Below are positions 1 to 6,241 of a stretch of 7,563 nucleotides of DNA, one piece after another. The notes beneath the pieces are model-generated. The model saw only the letters and a list, made by a program, of their open reading frames with translations. It did not search any database and had not been told where the DNA came from. The position numbers were made by a program, and so were the translations under genes. This DNA comes from DAOPXV01 sp035352535 (lineage in GTDB: Bacteria; Muiribacteriota; UBA9980): the NCBI GenBank assembly GCA_964545075.1, contig CAZJFS010000199.1:1-7563 (forward strand), read 5' to 3'. Within the stretch, counting starts at the first letter, position 1. Each line of letters starts with the position of its first letter.

Positions 1-169
1 CAACGACGGCTCAGAAAAAAAAGAATTCGAACTCGATTCGCCTCAAAAATGCCTGATACTCAAACCGTGCGATTGGCACACAATGAAAGGTTTTTCAAAA
101 GATGCCGTGCTTCTTGTCCTTGCGTCTGAATATTATGACAGGCAAGATTATATAAGCGAGGGATACTAA
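1..169 (+). CDS. dTDP-6-deoxy-hexose 3,4-ketoisomerase, C-terminal end (FdtA/QdtA/WxcM type), 5' partial
   Basis: Only the last 55 codons are inside the window; the reading frame begins at base 2 and ends with TAA at 167-169. The visible peptide has the conserved end of the WxcM/FdtA cupin family: a W-H-T-M stretch, then F-S-x-D, then LLVLASEYYD followed by D-Y-I. In this family the cupin isomerizes dTDP-4-keto-6-deoxyglucose to the 3-keto sugar that a PLP aminotransferase then aminates. The catalytic histidines and the start lie upstream of the window. The stop codon touches the ATG of the aminotransferase, so the two are surely co-translated. It is not possible to tell FdtA (galacto product) from QdtA (gluco product), or to say whether an N-terminal acetyltransferase domain, as in long WxcM proteins, is fused upstream. 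The family call is firm; the stereochemistry is unknown. Confidence 0.85.
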   Translation, partial: NDGSEKKEFELDSPQKCLILKPCDWHTMKGFSKDAVLLVLASEYYDRQDYISEGY

Positions 170-1258
170 ATGATAGATTACGAAAATCTTGGAAAGTCAA
201 ATGCTCCTTTTTTTGAGGAATATGAAAAAAAATTCAAGGCGACTCTCGAAAGCGGCTGGTATATTCTTGGAAAGAACGTTTCAAACTTCGAGAAGGAATT
301 CGCAGCTTACTGCGGCGGAAGACATTGCGTCGGCGTCGCATCCGGGCTCGACGCTCTTATTCTATCGCTCAAGGCTTTTGAATTCAAACCAGGCATGGAG
401 GTTATCGTTCCTTCTAACACCTATATCGCCACCATTCTTTCAATACTTCAAAACAATCTCAAACCTGTTCTGGTGGAGCCTGATATACGAACTTATAATA
501 TTGATCCGAAAAAAATAGAAGAAAAAATAACTAAAAATACATGCGCTATACTGGTAGTACATCTTTACGGAAAATCATGCGAAATGGATGCCATAATGGA
601 TATAGCCAAAAGACACGGTCTTAAATTGATAGAAGACGCGGCGCAGTCTCATGGAGCTAAATATAAAGGTAAAATGACCGGCACCTTCGGCGAGTTTGGC
701 GCGTTCAGTTTTTATCCTACCAAAAACCTCGGCGCGCTTGGCGACGCTGGTGCCGTAATGACCGGCGACGACGCTCTCGCGAAAATAATTTTAAGACTTA
801 GAAATTACGGTTCAGACGTTAAATATTACAACGAAGTGGTCGGCTATAACTCAAGACTTGGCGAATTGCTGGCAGGATTTCTTTCGATAAAGCTCAGAAA
901 ACTCGACGAGATAAACAGCCACAAAAGGATGCTCGCTGAAATTTACAGCAAAAATTTAAAATCAGATTTTATAAAACCTCATGTTGACAAAGATTGCCAC
1001 GATGTTTATCATATTTATTGCGTCCGCCATGAAAGACGCGACGAACTTAAAAAATATCTGCTGGATAATCAAATAAAAACGGATATACATTATCCTATAC
1101 CGCCGCACAAGCAAAAAGCCATGCAGGGTATACTCGCCGAAGGCGAATCTTATCCGATATCCGAACTCATACACAAAACCACCATCAGTCTTCCTATATC
1201 ATATTTTCACACAGTCGAAGATATTATACGTGTCGTTGAGGTGATGAATAAATTTTAA
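170..1258 (+). CDS. DegT/DnrJ/EryC1/StrS-family PLP aminotransferase, probable dTDP-3-keto-6-deoxyhexose 3-aminotransferase (FdtB/QdtB-like)
   Basis: This 362-residue protein has the full length normal for sugar aminotransferases of the DegT/DnrJ/EryC1 family. It uses PLP and glutamate to convert a keto sugar nucleotide to an amino sugar. Visible motifs are the N-terminal substrate-loop region around SGWYILG (28-34), GVASGLDAL (55-63) for phosphate binding, PSNTYIAT (81-88), EDAAQSHGA (155-163) whose Asp156 should contact the PLP ring nitrogen, and SFYPTKNLGALGDAG (180-194) in which Lys185 should form the Schiff base. The C-terminal HYPIPPHKQ stretch is also typical. The start is ATG 170, preceded by a good Shine-Dalgarno (GAGGGA, 158-163) and placed directly after the ketoisomerase stop. 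Pairing with that gene points to amination at C3, giving dTDP-Fuc3N or dTDP-Qui3N. Substrate choice is inferred from context only; the usual partner N-acetyltransferase is not in this window. Confidence 0.93.
   Translation: MIDYENLGKSNAPFFEEYEKKFKATLESGWYILGKNVSNFEKEFAAYCGGRHCVGVASGLDALILSLKAFEFKPGMEVIVPSNTYIATILSILQNNLKPVLVEPDIRTYNIDPKKIEEKITKNTCAILVVHLYGKSCEMDAIMDIAKRHGLKLIEDAAQSHGAKYKGKMTGTFGEFGAFSFYPTKNLGALGDAGAVMTGDDALAKIILRLRNYGSDVKYYNEVVGYNSRLGELLAGFLSIKLRKLDEINSHKRMLAEIYSKNLKSDFIKPHVDKDCHDVYHIYCVRHERRDELKKYLLDNQIKTDIHYPIPPHKQKAMQGILAEGESYPISELIHKTTISLPISYFHTVEDIIRVVEVMNKF
1238..1245 (+). promoter_or_regulatory. Ribosome binding site supporting the ATT start of the downstream methyltransferase
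   Basis: GAGGTGAT lies inside the last codons of the aminotransferase and matches the canonical Shine-Dalgarno sequence over eight bases. It ends six bases before the ATT at 1252, a normal spacing. The same bases encode sense residues of the upstream protein, so a chance match is possible. Confidence 0.55.
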
Positions 1259-2223
1259 ATCAGGCTTTTGAAACTCGAAAATGCCCGATATGCTCGTCGA
1301 ACAATTTAATGCGGCTCCACGAACTCTATGACGACCGCTACGGTTATGCTGGAAAATTTCCGCTTATGATCTGCCACGAATGCGGACATAAATGGCTCGA
1401 CGCGAAATTCTCAAATGAAGAACTTGCAGAGCTTTACACCAATTATTACCCGCGCTCATCCTTTAAACTCGAACAATACAAACCGCATGTTGAAGCCTCC
1501 GGATTCATGGCCTGGCTTGACGGAAAAGACTGCTTCGCATTCAAATGGGTTCCGCCCGGAGTGCGTATTCTTGACATCGGATGCGGTTTCGGCGAAATGC
1601 TCGGCTATCATAAGGCCAGAGGATGCGACGTGTACGGCGTCGAAGCCGACAGCAACATATTACGCGTAGCGGAAAAGTTCGGTTTCAACGTAAAAGTCGG
1701 ACTGTTCGATCCAAAAAATTACGAACGCGATTTTTTCGATTACGTCACCATGGACCAGGTAATAGAACATATGGCTGACCCGGTCGAAACGTTACGCGGC
1801 ATTGCCCGTATATTGAAACCCGGAGGAACCGCCGTGCTGAGCGCTCCGAATTCTAACGGCTGGGGCGCAAAGATTTTCGGAAAACGCTGGATCAACTGGC
1901 ACGCGCCCTATCATCTCCAGCATTTCTCAATGCGATCCATGAAGTTATCGGCCGAAACGGCCGGGCTCACGCTCGCGAAGGCCAGAACGATAACATGTTC
2001 AGAATGGCTCCATTATCAGTGGGTGCATTTGTTCGTTCGCCCTGATATTGGAAAACCCGCGGCATTCTGGAGCGAAAAAGGCCGCTGCGGCATTGCTGGA
2101 AAAATAGCCCTGCGGCTTCTTCCATGGGTCAGAGCTATAAAATTGAACCATTTAATAACCCGCGGCTTTGATGCGGCGGGCATTGGCGACAATTATGTAT
2201 TTATATTAAGGAAAGAAAAATGA
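1252..2223 (+). CDS. Class I SAM-dependent methyltransferase with N-terminal zinc ribbon (Methyltransf_23 type), probable ATT start
   Basis: The call is a 323-residue SAM methyltransferase, likely acting on a sugar or sugar nucleotide. With the extended start it has a zinc-ribbon pair, CPIC (11-14) and CHEC (41-44), then the LYTNYYPR stretch. Next come SAM motif I LDIGCGFGE (107-115), the acidic ribose-binding Glu131, DQVIEHMADP (158-167), LKPGG (178-182) and a histidine-rich NWHAPYHLQHFS segment (195-206) typical of sugar C-methyltransferase-like proteins. The first ATG (1309) would remove the first two zinc cysteines. The frame is open only from 1252, after an in-frame TAA at 1249-1251, and holds no ATG, GTG or TTG before CPIC. 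ATT at 1252, with a strong Shine-Dalgarno, is therefore the best start; an indel or sequencing error near 1250 is the alternative. It overlaps the aminotransferase end by 7 bases and the next gene by 4 (ATGA). Base composition is the richest in G+C in the window. Family is confident; substrate and exact start are not. Confidence 0.85.
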   Translation: MLNQAFETRKCPICSSNNLMRLHELYDDRYGYAGKFPLMICHECGHKWLDAKFSNEELAELYTNYYPRSSFKLEQYKPHVEASGFMAWLDGKDCFAFKWVPPGVRILDIGCGFGEMLGYHKARGCDVYGVEADSNILRVAEKFGFNVKVGLFDPKNYERDFFDYVTMDQVIEHMADPVETLRGIARILKPGGTAVLSAPNSNGWGAKIFGKRWINWHAPYHLQHFSMRSMKLSAETAGLTLAKARTITCSEWLHYQWVHLFVRPDIGKPAAFWSEKGRCGIAGKIALRLLPWVRAIKLNHLITRGFDAAGIGDNYVFILRKEK

Positions 2224-3119
2224 ACAAGATATACATCCTGCTTCCCGTCCACAACAGAAAGAATGTCACGAAAAAATTCATAGACAGCCTTTCCAGACAG
2301 ACTTATAAAAATTATCACCTTGTTCTTATCGATGACGGCTCGACCGACGGAACTTCCGAAATGGCCGCCAGGCGGATATCGGAAGTTACCGTTTTAAAAG
2401 GCGAAGGCGACTGGTGGTGGGGCGGATCTCTCCACCAGGGATATATGTGGCTCAAGTCGGCTAATATCGAACCCGATGATTTTGTTTTGATATCTAATGA
2501 CGATGTAATATTCGGCACTGATTATATTGAAAAAGGAATTTCTTCGCTCGCCGAACGAAAAGGCCCCGCTATAATACTTTCACATGTTTATACCCTGGAT
2601 GGTGAATTTTGCGAAAGCGGAATGCACGTTGACTGGAAAAGCTTCACTTTTTCAGCTGCGGACAATGAAAATTCGATAAATTGCGCAGCTACGAGAGGCA
2701 TATTCATGCGCGCCGCGACGTTTTTAAAAATAGGCGGCTTTTATCCGAAAATGCTTCCGCACTATCTTTCCGACTATGAATATACGATAAGGGCTTTTAA
2801 CAAAGGAGTTTCGATGTTCGCCGATCCGGCCGTCAAGCTGTATATCGATGTAAAAACCACCGGATACTATAATTCCAGTGAAATCGACAATGAAGCCTTT
2901 CTTAATTTCCTGAAAAAATTTTTCTCTAAAAAATATGTAAACAATCCTATCTACAAAATTAATTTTTTAATTCTGGCATGTCCCTGGCGGTATAAAATAA
3001 AAAATATATTAACTATAATATACATAGCCTTTAAACACATATTTTTCCATTTAAGAAAATTGATAAAATCTCAGGTCGATTTTTTTATTAAAATTATATT
3101 TCCGAAAAAAATAAGTTGA
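2220..3119 (+). CDS. Glycosyltransferase family 2, GT-A fold
   Basis: This 299-residue inverting glycosyltransferase should transfer a sugar from a nucleotide donor onto a lipid-linked or growing glycan at the inner face of the cytoplasmic membrane. The N-terminus begins with the family strand ILLPVHNR (6-13). It is followed by LIDDGSTDGT (36-45) for nucleotide binding, a tryptophan-rich GDWWWGGSLHQGY segment (63-75), and SNDD (92-95) at the DxD metal-binding position. LPHYLSDYEYTIRA (179-192) supplies the ED-like catalytic acid region. The tail from about residue 240 is basic, aromatic and hydrophobic (for example ILTIIYIAFKHIFFHL, 263-278) and may bind the membrane. ATG 2220 overlaps the methyltransferase stop as ATGA and has AAGGAAAG (2208-2215) in front, so the two are translationally coupled. 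Donor and acceptor cannot be read from the sequence. Confidence 0.92.
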   Translation: MNKIYILLPVHNRKNVTKKFIDSLSRQTYKNYHLVLIDDGSTDGTSEMAARRISEVTVLKGEGDWWWGGSLHQGYMWLKSANIEPDDFVLISNDDVIFGTDYIEKGISSLAERKGPAIILSHVYTLDGEFCESGMHVDWKSFTFSAADNENSINCAATRGIFMRAATFLKIGGFYPKMLPHYLSDYEYTIRAFNKGVSMFADPAVKLYIDVKTTGYYNSSEIDNEAFLNFLKKFFSKKYVNNPIYKINFLILACPWRYKIKNILTIIYIAFKHIFFHLRKLIKSQVDFFIKIIFPKKIS

Positions 3120-3144
3120 ATTATTACCAGCGATAATTTATAAT
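3116..3144 (+). promoter_or_regulatory. Candidate sigma70-type promoter upstream of the second glycosyltransferase
   Basis: TTGAAT (3116-3121) and TATAAT (3139-3144) are separated by exactly 17 bases, a near-consensus -35/-10 pair. It sits at the stop of the preceding gene and in the only gap of appreciable size (61 bases) between 1 and 6118. The predicted start near 3151 leaves a leader of about 30 bases that includes the AAGGAAA ribosome site (3167-3173). The region is AT-rich, which raises the chance of a false match. Confidence 0.45.
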
Positions 3145-3180
3145 TTGAATAACATTAAAAACCAATAAGGAAAACAATAA

Positions 3181-4119
3181 ATGAAAGATTTCAACACGCC
3201 AATACTATTTCTGATATTCAACCGTCCGGATACCACGCAAAAAGTTTTTAACGAAATAAGAAAGATCCGGCCCGCAAAATTTTTCGTAGCGGCCGACGGC
3301 CCGCGCAAAACTAAAGAGGGCGAAGATGAAAAATGCAGGCTTACAAGAGAAATCATAAAACAGATCGACTGGAAATGCGACGTCAAAACTCTCTTCAGGG
3401 ATGAAAACCTGGGATGCAAAAAAGCGGTAAGTTCAGCCATCGACTGGTTTTTTGAAAACGTCGAGGAAGGCATAGTTCTTGAGGATGACTGTCTTCCAGA
3501 TGCTTCATTCTTTCCCTATTGCGAGCAGTTGCTTGAAAAATACAGAAACGACAGCAGGATAGGAATGATAGGGGGAATAAATTTTCAGTTCGGCCATAAG
3601 CGCGGCAACTATAGCTATTACTTTTCGCGATACACGCATATCTGGGGCTGGGCCTCCTGGCGGCGCGCGTGGAAATATTATGACGTTAATATGAGCATTT
3701 GGCCTGAAATCCGCGATAACGATATGCTTTCAAATATTTTCCGGGGCAAGAAACACGTGGATTACTGGAAAACCTACCTCGAAGATACTTATTCCGGCAA
3801 AATCAACACATGGGATTATCAATGGGCTTTCACGTGCTGGGTCAATAATTTTCTTATAATCCTGCCGAACGTAAATCTGGTTTCAAATATCGGATTTGGT
3901 ACGGAATCCACTCACACTCCGGCGGCAAATAAATTCGCGAACATACCGACCGGCAGCATGAAATTTCCGCTTGCTCATCCCGGATACTTTATTCCGGACA
4001 TCAAAGCGGACCGTTTTACCGAAAAAAACAATTTCGAACTTCCGGGACTCTTTGAAATTTCCGTACATAATTTTAAAACTTTCATAAAGAAAATTTTAAA
4101 AATCGAAAGGAAAAAATGA
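3181..4119 (+). CDS. GT-A-fold glycosyltransferase-like protein (nucleotide-diphospho-sugar transferase, HlpA-like group)
   Basis: The 312-residue protein resembles the group of putative nucleotide-diphospho-sugar transferases often found in O-antigen and capsule loci, some carrying the old label hemolytic protein HlpA-like. It starts with a family strand PILFLIFNRPDTT (7-19), then FVAADGPR (35-42), ENLGCKKAVSSAI (75-87), and IVLEDDCLPD (98-107) whose EDD takes the DxD metal-binding role. Downstream are HIWGWASWRRAW (153-164), WDYQW (211-215), and NLVSNIGFG with ESTHT (232-246), all conserved-looking blocks of this group. ATG 3181 has AAGGAAA seven bases upstream. There is no signal peptide or membrane segment, so it should act in the cytosol on an undecaprenyl-linked or protein acceptor. 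The fold call is firm; the sugar transferred is unknown. The hemolysin label should not be taken as function. Confidence 0.85.
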   Translation: MKDFNTPILFLIFNRPDTTQKVFNEIRKIRPAKFFVAADGPRKTKEGEDEKCRLTREIIKQIDWKCDVKTLFRDENLGCKKAVSSAIDWFFENVEEGIVLEDDCLPDASFFPYCEQLLEKYRNDSRIGMIGGINFQFGHKRGNYSYYFSRYTHIWGWASWRRAWKYYDVNMSIWPEIRDNDMLSNIFRGKKHVDYWKTYLEDTYSGKINTWDYQWAFTCWVNNFLIILPNVNLVSNIGFGTESTHTPAANKFANIPTGSMKFPLAHPGYFIPDIKADRFTEKNNFELPGLFEISVHNFKTFIKKILKIERKK

Positions 4120-4148
4120 TAATGTCAGGCTATACGAATGAATTGTAA
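4116..4148 (+). other. Possible leader mini-ORF (10 codons) overlapping the start of the second methyltransferase
   Basis: ATG 4116 overlaps the preceding stop as ATGA, has the strong ribosome site AAAGG (4106-4110) five bases before it, and reads MIMSGYTNEL before TAA at 4146-4148. Its frame differs from that of the methyltransferase whose ATG (4138) it spans. The methyltransferase has only a weak CAGG (4126-4129) of its own. Termination eight bases past 4138 could let ribosomes back up and start there. This may equally be an accident of short sequence. Confidence 0.25.
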
Positions 4149-4935
4149 GATCTGCGATACCACCTCGGAAAAAATATTTAAAGTTAAAATAATGAATAAA
4201 TATGATGTTTCATATTTTAATTGCGCTAATTGCGGCTTCATACAAACCGAAGAACCATACTGGCTGAATGAAGCTTATAAAGTCTCTATAAACCTAACCG
4301 ATGTTGGACTTTTATCACGAAACTTCTATTTTTCGAAATTGACGGCGACGATATTATATTATGTTTTTGGAAAGAATACCGTCTGCCTTGACTATGCCGG
4401 AGGTTATGGAGTATTTGTAAGATTAATGCGCGATATTGGATTTGATTTTTATTGGCAGGACGCTTATACCGATAATCTTTTCGCCAAAGGTTTTGAGTAT
4501 AATCCAAAAAGCGATAAAACAGGATTGATAACATCTTTCGAATGCTTCGAACATTTCATCAATCCCATAGATGAAATTTCAAAATTGCTCAACATTTCCA
4601 ATAACATCGTTTTTTCTACCGAACTATTGCCATCTCCTGCCCCGCAACCCGATAAATGGTGGTATTATGGCTTTAACCACGGCCAGCATATTTCTTTTTA
4701 TTCCCTGAAAACATTGAATTATATCGCTAAAAAATTTAATTTGTATTTTTATTCGAACAATTGCAACTATCATATAATGACGTCACAAAAAATCAACCCT
4801 ATGCTTTTAAAATGTTTATTAAGATTCAGTTCTCATCTTTTTGAATTTATAATTAAAAGAAGGATGAAAAGCCTTATCAATGATGATGTTTCATTTTTAT
4901 CGAAACATTTTCAAACCATACGGCCTGAAAAATGA
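4138..4935 (+). CDS. Class I SAM-dependent methyltransferase with N-terminal zinc ribbon, second copy type
   Basis: This 265-residue protein opens at once with a zinc ribbon, CKIC (3-6) and CANC (29-32), followed by GFIQTEEPYW (33-42). The SAM motif I region is LDYAGGYG (84-91), where the first glycine of the usual DxGxGxG is alanine. It is followed by LMRDIGFDFYWQD, a candidate carboxylate-bearing strand, then SFECFEHF (133-140) and WWYYGFNHGQHISFYS (174-189). The architecture matches Methyltransf_23 sugar methyltransferases but is only distantly similar to the one at 1252. ATG 4138 is the only reasonable start because the frame closes at 4120-4122 and the zinc motif follows directly. The last 56 bases overlap an alternative longer start of the next gene. 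The gene is strikingly AT-rich. Methyl transfer to a glycan is likely but the acceptor is unknown; loss of the motif glycine leaves a small chance of altered cofactor binding. Confidence 0.82.
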   Translation: MNCKICDTTSEKIFKVKIMNKYDVSYFNCANCGFIQTEEPYWLNEAYKVSINLTDVGLLSRNFYFSKLTATILYYVFGKNTVCLDYAGGYGVFVRLMRDIGFDFYWQDAYTDNLFAKGFEYNPKSDKTGLITSFECFEHFINPIDEISKLLNISNNIVFSTELLPSPAPQPDKWWYYGFNHGQHISFYSLKTLNYIAKKFNLYFYSNNCNYHIMTSQKINPMLLKCLLRFSSHLFEFIIKRRMKSLINDDVSFLSKHFQTIRPEK

Positions 4936-4936
4936 T

Positions 4937-6118
4937 ATGTTTAAAACGATAAAATCCAATATTGCCGGACTTATAAGAAATATAATCGAATCCGCTGCCA
5001 CTTTCGGAACTCCGGCCCATATTCCAAAAACGCTCATGATTTTGAAACTCGATGCGATCGGTGATTATGTTGTTTTCAGGAATTTCATCGAGATATTAAA
5101 AAACGAGCCTAAATACTCGGGATACCGTTTCACATTATGCGCCAGCGCATCCGTCAAAACGCTGGCGGAAGAAACCGAAAAAAATTATATAGATGAATTC
5201 ATCTGGATAGATACCAGGCGTTTTTATACAAATTACTTATACAGATTTCAGGTTTTAAGACTGATAAACCGAAAGGGATTCGAAATTGTCATACATCCCA
5301 CTTATTCGCGCGAACATATTTCCGACAAACTGGTCTACGCTTCAAACGCTGTTGTCAGAGTGGGCAATAGCGGCAATGGTTCAAATATTTCAAATTCTGA
5401 AAAAAAACAATTCGATTCATATTACACCACGCTAATAGACACGGAAACGGATGAAAAAATACTGAAATTTGAATTCTTCAGATATAAAAAATTTTTCGAA
5501 ATATTATTGAATAAAAAAATAAACCTCAACAAGCCTTTCATTAATCTTGTCGACACTAATACATCACATTTTCACGATATGCTTTCCCGTCCTTATGCAG
5601 TTATCTTTCCCGGAGCCACTTCACCCCGCAGACGCTGGGCGCCTTCCGGATTCGCTGAAATATGCGATTGGCTTTCCAGCCATTACAACCTTAATATCGT
5701 AATGGCTGGGTCTCAACAAGATATAGATATAGCCAGTGAAATCATACGAAAAGCCTCAACAAAAAAAATCATTAATTTGACGGGAAAAACTAAACTTTCC
5801 GAATTAGCTTTATTACTTTTGAAAGCCGAAATGCTCGTTTCAAATGACACTAGCGCAGTTCATATCGCCGCTGCGGTAAACACTAAAAATATCTTATGCA
5901 TATCCAACGGAAATCATTTTAAAAGATTTATACCTTATCCGGCCGAAGTATGCGAAAATTTTTGTTATATATGCCCTGATGAACTGGAAAAAAATATTAA
6001 TAACAATGAATATCTAAAACAAAAATATCTTTTTGGATCAGACCTCGACATAAATGAAATCACTTCGATAAAAGTAAAAAATATAATAGATAAAATATTC
6101 TCCGGGAAAAACGATTGA
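4937..6118 (+). CDS. Glycosyltransferase family 9 (ADP-heptose:LPS heptosyltransferase-like)
   Basis: The 393-residue protein has GT-B-fold family 9 features: KLDAIGDYV (37-45) at the N-terminal acceptor domain, FPGATSPRRRW (224-234) opening the donor domain, TGKTKLSEL (282-290), and SNDTSAVHIAAA (302-313), the hallmark nucleotide-sugar binding block. A late NGNHFKRFIPYP stretch (324-335) and a cysteine pair in CENFCYIC (339-346) are typical of the O-antigen-locus branch rather than of WaaC or WaaF, so the sugar may not be heptose. I chose ATG 4937, one base after the upstream TGA, because coupling there is natural. The frame stays open to a triple ATG at 4880-4888, which would add 19 residues and overlap the methyltransferase by 56 bases. 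Neither start has a good ribosome site. The coding sequence is very AT-rich (one sampled 60-base line, 5461-5520, has 9 G or C). It should act on the cytoplasmic side of the inner membrane. Confidence 0.9.
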   Translation: MFKTIKSNIAGLIRNIIESAATFGTPAHIPKTLMILKLDAIGDYVVFRNFIEILKNEPKYSGYRFTLCASASVKTLAEETEKNYIDEFIWIDTRRFYTNYLYRFQVLRLINRKGFEIVIHPTYSREHISDKLVYASNAVVRVGNSGNGSNISNSEKKQFDSYYTTLIDTETDEKILKFEFFRYKKFFEILLNKKINLNKPFINLVDTNTSHFHDMLSRPYAVIFPGATSPRRRWAPSGFAEICDWLSSHYNLNIVMAGSQQDIDIASEIIRKASTKKIINLTGKTKLSELALLLLKAEMLVSNDTSAVHIAAAVNTKNILCISNGNHFKRFIPYPAEVCENFCYICPDELEKNINNNEYLKQKYLFGSDLDINEITSIKVKNIIDKIFSGKND

Positions 6119-6143
6119 TTAGAATTATATTATATGTTAAAAT
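6115..6143 (+). promoter_or_regulatory. Weak candidate promoter ahead of the UDP-xylose synthase gene
   Basis: TTGATT (6115-6120) and TAAAAT (6138-6143) are 17 bases apart and match sigma70 boxes at four and five of six positions. Almost the whole spacer is the left arm of the inverted repeat at 6121-6182, so a protein binding that arm would block the promoter. The 123-base gap makes a promoter here plausible, but AT-rich DNA yields such matches often. Confidence 0.3.
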
Positions 6144-6182
6144 ATGTGAGTGTTTTAGCATGGCAATATATAATATAATTTT
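6121..6182 (+). repeat. AT-rich inverted repeat, 18-base arms with 26-base loop
   Basis: The left arm 6121-6138 and right arm 6165-6182 are reverse complements at 16 of 18 positions, including an unbroken 13-base core (AATTATATTATAT at 6123-6135). Both mismatches are G opposite T, so as RNA all 18 pairs could form (16 Watson-Crick, 2 G-U). The right arm runs into a short T tract (TTTT, 6179-6182) followed by CG. The stem has almost no G-C pairs, unlike an ordinary Rho-independent terminator. It could be a weak terminator after the family 9 gene, a protection hairpin, or an operator. Confidence 0.6.
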
Positions 6183-6241
6183 CGTGCCATTATGTATTCG
6201 TAAAAAAATCAGGAATTTTTATAATAATAAACGGAGCTAAT

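Noticed and set aside
189..518. Second + strand open frame within the aminotransferase, and another at 1415-1669 within the first methyltransferase
   Set aside because: They overlap strongly conserved coding sequence in another frame and encode nothing family-like.
962..1174. Minus-strand open frame inside the aminotransferase, and similar ones at 2315-2518, 3138-3473, 3883-4068, 4286-4534 and 6380-6622
   Set aside because: All lie opposite well-supported genes, show no recognisable domain and are explained as shadow frames.
1250..1260. Programmed -1 frameshift at the aminotransferase stop joining it to the methyltransferase
   Set aside because: The bases AAATTTTAAA do not give tRNA re-pairing in the -1 frame (Phe codon TTT would slip to ATT), and a fusion of these two full-length enzymes is not expected.
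1309..1311. ATG 1309 as the start of the first methyltransferase
   Set aside because: It would cut off the CPIC half of the zinc ribbon and has no Shine-Dalgarno in front, so the upstream ATT is preferred, though not proven.
6169..6174. TATAAT in the right arm of the inverted repeat as a -10 box
   Set aside because: No -35-like sequence lies at 16 to 18 bases upstream.
6220..6225. TATAAT just before the UXS start as a -10 box
   Set aside because: The matching -35 position is poor (TTCGTA) and the leader would be too short to include the ribosome site.
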